Assembly (NCBI GenBank): GCA_003024785.1
Contig: PUQB01000181.1
Coordinates: forward strand, 201,501-265,500
Direction: 5' to 3'
Length of the DNA stretch: 64,000 nucleotides
Source of the DNA: Selaginella tamariscina
Taxonomy: Eukaryota; Streptophyta; Lycopodiopsida; Selaginellales; Selaginellaceae
The notes beneath the pieces were generated by a model, which made no database searches, was not told the origin of the DNA, and saw only the letters and a list, made by a program, of their open reading frames with translations. This document shows, one piece after another, positions 58,651-64,000 of the stretch (within the stretch, counting starts at the first letter, position 1; each line of letters opens with the position of its first letter). The position numbers and the translations under genes are program-made.

Positions 58651-58802
58651 GATTCTTCCAATCCTGTACACTTGTCAACATCCACACATGTTTCTCCCAA
58701 TCCTGCCTCTTTTCATTACTCTTCTTCTGTTCCACCCCCCAAGATCCTTCCTCTTTTTCAATCATAGCTCCCTCCTTCTCTTTTCGAGTTCTTACCATTA
58801 CT

Positions 58803-59600
58803 ATGCATGAACTTGCCACTGATCCTGCTCCTTTTCATCTTTTTGCCTTCCAAGTAACTCCTACGTCCTCTTCTACCTTTCTTGTATCTGATTCCCCTGC
58901 TTTTCAATCTCCTTTTCTTTCCTTCTTCTCCTCCTTCTTCCACCATCCAAGTATCACTCCTTTTAGAACGTTTTTGACAAGCACAAGCACAGTTCTTCCT
59001 GTTCACAGGTCCTACGATTGTCCTATCGATCTTGTGGAAGGAAAGACTCCACCGTTCGGACCGATTTATGCACTGTCACCTACAGAATTGGAGGTTCTTC
59101 GTCAGTACATCGAGGAAAACTTGGCATCCAACTTCATTCCTCACTCAAAGTCCCCTGCAGGAGCACCTATCTTCTTTATCAAGAAGAAAGATGGGAGTTT
59201 ACGTTTGGTTGTGGACTACAGAGATTTGAATCAAGTCACTATTCGGAACCGGTACCCGTTGCCATTGATCCAGGAACTTCTCGATCGGCTGCAAGGAGCA
59301 AAAGTGTTCACGAAGATTGACTTACGAGGGGCTTACAATCTTGTACGGATTCGTCCAGGCGATGAGTGGAAGACTTGCCTTTCATACAAGGTATGGACAC
59401 TTCGAGTATACGGTGATGCCTTTTGGACTTACCAATGCCCCAGCCGTGTTCCAACACATATGAACGACATCTTTCGTGACTTCTTGGACCAGTTTGTGGT
59501 AATCTACCTCGATGACATTTTGATTTTCTCCAAGGACCAGGCGGCTCATGACAAGCATGTACAACTAGTTTACAGAGGCTTCGCGAGCATGGCCTGTATG
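58803..59600 (+). pseudogene. E reverse transcriptase
   Basis: Begins within the 58803-59918 frame. [80 protein letters not shown], then a short frame-shifted stretch at 59385-59460 holding [20 protein letters not shown] in other frames, then back in frame with FLDQFVVIYLDDILIFSKDQ, an intact YLDD catalytic box at about 59507-59518. Both shifts nearly cancel, so most of the domain survives. It synthesises element cDNA in the particle. Confidence 0.9.
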
Positions 59601-60300
59601 CGAAGTTGGAGAAGTGTTTCTTTGACAGGATACTGTAGAGTTCTTGGGCTACATTGTCTCTCCTGCTGGCGTTTCCATGGACATGCACAAGGTGAAGACT
59701 ATCGCGGAGTGGGAGAGGCCCAAGTCTGTACGAGATGTACAATGTTTCCTTGGCTTTGCAAACTTTTACAGGCGTTTCATACAGGACTTCTCCAAGTGTG
59801 TACTTCCACTCATGGAACTCACCAAGCGCACAAGTGTTCTCTTGGTCCGACAAGCAGAACATGCATTCACAACACTCAAGAACATCTTCACGACAGCTCC
59901 GATTTTAGCACATCCTGATCCTTCTCGTCCCTTCTTCGTTGAAGTAGATGCCTCAGATTTTACAGTAGGATCTGTTTTATCACAAGTTGGAGAAGATAAG
60001 TTGCTTCATTCTGTAGCTTTTCACTCTCGTAAGTTCCTTTCGGTGGAGATCAATTACGAGATTCATGATAAGGAACTCAAGGCCATTGTGGATTCGTTCG
60101 AGAAGTGGCGGCATTTCCTATAAGGTGCTGCGCATCCTGTACAAGTTCTTACAGATCACAAGAACCTGGAGTATTTTCAAACGGCTTGAGTTTTTAGTCG
60201 ACGACAGGCTAGGTGGGCAGAGTTCCTATCATGTTTTGATTTCGTCATCATCTACAGGCCTGGTTTCGAAATGGCAAGGTGGATGCATTGTCTAGGCGCT
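59600..60300 (+). pseudogene. E RNase H
   Basis: Open at 59644-60123: GYIVSPAGVSMDMHKVKTIA, CFLGFANFYRRFIQDFSKCV, RPFFVEVDASDFTVGSVLSQ (catalytic Asp), INYEIHDKELKAIVDSFEKW, then stop at 60121. It continues as VQVLTDHKNLEYF (Asp) with a stop, and RQARWAEFLSCFDFVIIYRP, GFEMARWMHCL, a decayed version of GKxNxxADALSR. Early frameshift at about 59565-59640. Confidence 0.88.
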
Positions 60301-60611
60301 CTTACTTTGCACCGACCCTGGGCAATCCTGCATATGACTGTCAAAAGCAAGTGTTGTTGGGTTCCTGATCGACTTCGGCTTGCAGCACTACAAGTTCATC
60401 AGGCTCCAGCAGATTCCACACTCCTACAGGACATCCGTTTGCAGTTGGCTACAGACGACTTGGCAAGGAATGTGTTTTCACACATTAGTCCTGACATCGC
60501 AAGTTCCTCTTCCTCCAGTTCCCGTACAGACTACAAGTTGTTTACCATACAGGACGGACTCCTGTATCGGGAAGGTCTCTGTATGTTCCTGTTGGTGTTT
60601 GCAGGACTCGT

Positions 60612-61210
60612 GTGGTACAGGATTGTCATGATACCCCGGCTACAGGACATTTTGGTGTGGCCAAGACAGTTGAGTTGGTGACTCGCAACTATTGGTGGCC
60701 TGGGTTGCGAGGTTTTGTGGACAAGTTTGTACGGAGTTGTGACACCTGCAATAGGTCGAAGATGCCTCGTCACGCGCCCTCTGGTCTTCTTCGTCCTCTT
60801 CCTGTTCCTTCTGCTCCTTGGAGATCCATTTCTATGGATTTCCTCACAGATCTTCCTCCTTCTCGTGGATTTGATGCAGTTCTTGTCGTGGTTGACCGTT
60901 TCACCAAACAAGCTCATTTCCTACCATGTCACAAGACTGCTACAGGCCAGACAACTGCTGAGTTGGTGATCCGCGAAGTATTCCGACATCATGGTCTTCC
61001 TGAGAGCATTGTTTCTGATCGAGGCCCACAATTCATGTCCAAGTTTTGGCGAGAACTTCTCCGGAGTCTACAGGTTAAAGCGGACCTTTCTTCAGGATAC
61101 CATCCACAAACTGATGGGCAGTCAGAACGCACGATTCAGACCTTGGAGCAATATTTCGCTGCTTCATCAGTTACCAACAGGACAACTGGTTGGACCTTCT
61201 TCCAATGGCG
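60612..61210 (+). pseudogene. E integrase, zinc-binding and catalytic domains
   Basis: HDTPATGHFGVAKTVELVTR with CDTCNRSK (HHCC). Asp in ISMDFLTDLPPSRGFDAVLV (about 60830), VVDRFTKQAHFLPC, Asp in IVSDRGPQFMSKFWRELL (about 61015), Glu in SGYHPQTDGQSERTIQTLEQ (about 61125). The D,D,E triad is complete. A frameshift near 61180 moves the C-terminus into another frame. It inserts element cDNA into the genome. Confidence 0.9.
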
Positions 61211-61903
61211 GAGTTTGCCTACAACAACTCCGTTCACGCATCTACAGGCCAGACACCTTTCTTTGCTCTTACAGGCTACCATCCACGTTTTGACTTTGCT
61301 CCTCCTGCTTCTCCTTCTTCTGCTCCTGCAGTACAGGATCGTCTCCAGCATCTTCGTCAGGTACATGAGGATCTCCGGGTTCATCTTCAGCAGGCACAGG
61401 AACGGTACAAGCATTATGCTGATGCTCATCGTCAACCGGCACCTACATACAAGATTGGTGATCTCGTGTGGCTTCTTCGTCGGCATATTCGCACCAACAG
61501 GCCTTCTTCTAAGTTGGATTTTCAACGATTGGGCCCTTACAGGATTGCGGCTGAGGTCAATCCTGTAGCTTTCCGACTCGAGTTACCATCTACGGTGAAA
61601 CTTCATCCTGTGTTTCACACTTCTTTGTTGGAGCCGTATCATCCTTTTCTCTTCTTGGTCGTTTCTTCTCCTCCCCCTCCTGTGGTCATTGACGGTGAAC
61701 CTGAGTATGAAGTTGCAGCCATCCTTGATTCTCGTCTTCATCGCCGCCAACTTCAATACTTGGTGGATTGGAAAGGTTATTTGCCTACCGATCGCACTTG
61801 GGAACCTGCATCCAACTTACTCCATGCTTCTTCCAAAGTTGTTGCTTTCCATCGGCGTTATCCTGCTAAACCAGGTCCCAAGACTCGTGGAACTCGTCCT
61901 TAG
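61190..61903 (+). CDS. E integrase C-terminus with chromodomain (pol fragment)
   Basis: Open 237-codon frame to a normal stop just before the polypurine tract: LLPMAEFAYNNSVHASTGQT, GPYRIAAEVNPVAFRLELPS, KLHPVFHTSLLEPYHPF, then the chromodomain at about 61710-61870 (PEYEVAAILDSRLHRRQLQY, LVDWKGYLPTDRTWEP, ASNLLHASSKVVAFHRRYP). The aromatic and WKGY..TWEP residues typical of the fold are present. It would target integration to heterochromatin marks. First Met shown is not a native start; the frame joins the integrase core upstream through one frameshift. Confidence 0.88.
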   Translation: MDLLPMAEFAYNNSVHASTGQTPFFALTGYHPRFDFAPPASPSSAPAVQDRLQHLRQVHEDLRVHLQQAQERYKHYADAHRQPAPTYKIGDLVWLLRRHIRTNRPSSKLDFQRLGPYRIAAEVNPVAFRLELPSTVKLHPVFHTSLLEPYHPFLFLVVSSPPPPVVIDGEPEYEVAAILDSRLHRRQLQYLVDWKGYLPTDRTWEPASNLLHASSKVVAFHRRYPAKPGPKTRGTRP

Positions 61904-61913
61904 GAGGAGGTGC
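61902..61913 (+). other. E polypurine tract
   Basis: AGGAGGAGG just before the 3' LTR start; plus-strand primer in element replication. Confidence 0.75.
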
Positions 61914-62292
61914 TGTCACGACCGGATACAGGATATGCCTAGGATATACTACAGGATATGCCTATAGGATACCTACGGATGCCTATAGGATATACCTACA
62001 GGATATGCTTAGGATATCCTACAGGATATGCTATAGGATATATACAGGATATGATAGGATATTACAGGATATGCCTAAAGGATAAGGGTCACTATTTTTA
62101 GCTCATGACCATATTAGACTCATGACCAGATTAGCTTGGAGTTGTGAGTATAAAAGCTCGACCTAATTGTTGTACAATCAGTTACTATCAACACTAGTCA
62201 TTCTACGATCATTTTTGTCTTGTTCCTTGCTCTTGCCTTTTCTTGAGTCAAGCCTTCTTGTTGTTATCTTGCTCTTAGGTTGTGACTTGACA
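61914..62292 (+). repeat. E 3' LTR
   Basis: 379 bp, TGTCACGACCGG .. GACTTGACA, with minisatellite 61920-62085, TATAAAA at 62149-62155, and the predicted transcript start at about 62176 (27 bp from the TATA start), which begins AATCAGTTACTATCAA. Confidence 0.9.
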
Positions 62293-63120
62293 GGCGTGTG
62301 GGTCATTATGAACAGGTTAACAAAGTTTGTCAATTTAGTTTCGTTAGGGAAGAATATGAATGCATCGGAGCTTGCTACAATGTATTTACAACATTTATTT
62401 CCTATCCATAGATTTTCAAATGATATTATAAGTGATTAGAACTCCAAGTTCACTTTTAAACTTTTGAAGAGGTTTTTCTAAGTGCATGAAAGTGAAGCTT
62501 AAGTTGATCACCTTGAAATAGATGAGCAAACAGAGAAGGTAAACCAAGTTCTAAAAAATATGCTAAGGTGCACTATTAATCAAAAGGAAGGCTAGTGGGA
62601 TAAGTATATTTCATTACTTGAGTTTGCTTATATTAACAATCAATACATTGGGATTGGGATGTGTTATGTCTGGATGGCATTCCAATACAAATTTTGAGTT
62701 GGGGTTAGCAAGTAAGAAGGCCCAGGGCAACATGGATGAGGAAGTTAAAAATTTGAGTGTTGAACTTGAGAACATTCAGAGTCTATGTAAAAAGAACTTA
62801 CAAATAGTTTAAAACCGAGCTATTAAGTTTGCTAATGAGCACATAAGTTTTTGAGAGTTCTAAGTGGGAAATTATGTATATCTTCGAGTGGTATTTGCCA
62901 TACATGTAAGGTAGAATACTATTATGGCCTTATGGAAGGGATGTAATAATAAGTTGTCTCCTAGGTACTCGTGTCCTTGTAAGATTTTGGAGTGTATCGG
63001 TAAGGTGGCATATCGACTACAGCTACCAGCACCTAGTGGTTCATGTTAATTAGTTAAAGAGATTACTCATAAGGAACAAGTCCCTAACAATACATGCCCA
63101 ATTGAGTAAGTTATATTACC
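62293..63120 (+). pseudogene. A5 integrase, second part
   Basis: Continues A5 after E: GVWVIMNRLTKFVNLVSLGK, NVNASELATMYLQHLF-like, KQTEKVNQVLKN, NQYIGIG, ELGLASKKAQGNMDEEVKNL, SVELENIQSLCKKNLQIV, C-terminus near 63020-63065. Stops frequent. The site where E sits is shortened (about 10 bp lost) against A2. Confidence 0.75.
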
Positions 63121-63302
63121 AAGGGGTGTAAGAGAGGGTGTAAGATAGGAGTTACATAAGAATAATGGTAGGGGGTTATGGAAGAAGGTGGGTTTAACTC
63201 ATAAATGGTGGGGGTTATGAAAGAAGGTGACTTGACTTTGACTTGGGAAAGTGCCAAGGAAGGTGCATAGAAGAAGACAAAGAAAATGTGCATGGTCAAA
63301 CC
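63121..63302 (-). repeat. B LTR fragment inside A5 3' end
   Basis: 182 bp matching the B LTR at about 8625-8840 (GGGTGTAAGAGAGGGTGTAA .. AAAATGTGCATGGTCAAA). It replaces the A polypurine tract and the start of the A 3' LTR. No target duplication, so it is a rearrangement product rather than an insertion. Confidence 0.75.
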
Positions 63303-63550
63303 ATACATAGATATAGATTTAAAAGAATCTTTAAAAAAATATAAATCTAAGGTATAAAAGGGAAATAGGAGAATTAAGTAATATTGCAATCCTTTTGGAA
63401 AACAATGTGTGCAGACTAAGACAGCTTGGGAGGTTGGGTGGTCTTGTTCGTACGTAGTGGTCCCTAACACATGAAGATTTCTAATTTGTACATAGTGGTC
63501 CCTAACATGTGAAGTTTTGACATATATATAAGAATCTTATCAGCGTCGGA
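63303..63550 (+). repeat. A5 3' LTR, 5'-truncated
   Basis: ACATAGATATAGATTTAAAAG onward, TATAAAAGGGAAATAG (TATA-like, about 63352), two versions of ACGTAGTGGTCCCTAACA-type sequence (63455 and 63490), ending near GTCGGATCCACGGCACC. Confidence 0.7.
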
Positions 63551-64000
63551 TCCACGGCACCCTCCTCTGCCTTCACTATTTTTAAAACACATGCTATATA
63601 ATTTAATTTAAAATATAAGATTGCATATATTACATGGTACTTTTTATTTAAATATTTTAATTTTAATTTTCATTTCGATATCAGCATTGGATTTTTCATG
63701 ATCAAATATAAATTCCACTACAGATTTAAATATTAAACTTAAAATATGTTATAAATGATGAATTTAGTGTTGCTATCACTTCACATTATTGATTTTAATA
63801 TAATTTGGTTTTGTCATAACCTTTGGTCGGTTTTACTTGTTTTCCTTTTTCATTTAATAATTTATTTATATACACCAAAGTACATTTAAGCTGCAGAAAT
63901 ATTTATTTTAAATTTATCCTTAAGTATCTTGACTTTGAAACATACGTTTTGCTTTTAAGTGTATAATAATTTATTTATTACCTGTTCACAACAAAACATT
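63551..64000 (+). promoter_or_regulatory. Upstream region of a fifth AUX/LAX-like copy
   Basis: Homologous to 12274-12865 and runs to the window edge at ACCTGTTCACAACAAAACATT, the sequence that directly precedes the start codon in the other copies. The gene itself should start within the next few bases outside the window. Confidence 0.75.

Larger units (their letters stand above)
56624..62292 (+). mobile_element. Chromovirus E, Ty3/gypsy, with internal inversion
   Basis: 5.67-kb element with 5-bp duplications GGCGT (56619-56623 and 62293-62297). 5' LTR from 56624; 3' LTR 61914-62292 (379 bp). All pol domains, in plus order: gag, protease, RT, RNase H, integrase, chromodomain, then polypurine tract AGGAGGAGG (61902-61910). 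A segment, 56904-57565, holding the end of the 5' LTR, the primer-binding region and the gag start is inverted. Frames are fairly well kept, with scattered frameshifts and stops, so E is one of the youngest insertions. Its LTRs contain a minisatellite, and its word TACAGG recurs through the coding region. Confidence 0.9.

Noticed and set aside
58589-59006. Ser/Pro/Phe-rich or Lys/Glu-rich frames beside the E RT
   Set aside because: They come from a T/C-rich linker between protease and RT. Possible spacer of pol, but not a separate gene.
1-64000. tRNA, rRNA or small RNA genes
   Set aside because: No cloverleaf, box or rRNA sequence recognised by eye. The TGGTATCGGAGC strings are retrotransposon primer-binding sites.

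Overview
This window is plant nuclear DNA. It contains intron-split genes with GT..AG borders, AT-rich spacers, and several generations of nested plant-type LTR retrotransposons. It has no operons, bacterial genes or RNA genes that I can recognise. The amount of nested and solo-LTR debris suggests a large, repeat-rich genome. The species cannot be named from sequence alone.

Two kinds of non-transposon gene are present, both in tandem and all copies damaged. (1) An AUX1/LAX-type auxin influx carrier gene of seven exons on the + strand: copies start at 12866, 37224, 49432 and 56027, and the promoter of a fifth copy runs off the right edge. (2) A spliced gene of unknown function on the - strand, convergent with the carrier, near 16.2-17.4, 40.1-41.3 and 52.5-53.8 kb. 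Each carrier copy is preceded by a remnant of the same Ty3/gypsy element (family A), so the repeat unit is [A remnant - AUX/LAX-like gene - minus-strand gene - spacer].

Layout: A1 (1-10631) interrupted by element B1 (1616-9009, minus) and followed by a solo D LTR; unit 1 genes (12274-17581); chromovirus C (17582-26562, minus) with a solo D LTR in its 3' LTR; a broken D LTR; A2 (27522-36640) carrying non-autonomous element D (28085-35438); unit 2 genes (36641-41725); A3 (41726-48835) with a solo C LTR and partial B3; unit 3 genes (48836-54196); deleted A4 (54197-55632); truncated carrier copy 4; A5 (56297-63550) carrying chromovirus E (56624-62292); promoter of copy 5.

B sits at the same site in A1 and A3 and carries the same MITE in both, so B and the MITE came before unit duplication. 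The C, D and E insertions are copy-specific and mostly keep 5-bp target duplications, so they are later. D shares LTR ends, primer-binding region and 3' untranslated region with C but has no coding capacity, so D looks like a parasite of C. E contains an internal inversion, a primer-binding region complementary to the predicted 5' end of its own transcript (a Tf1-like self-priming arrangement), a minisatellite in its LTRs, and strong enrichment of the minisatellite core word through its coding region.
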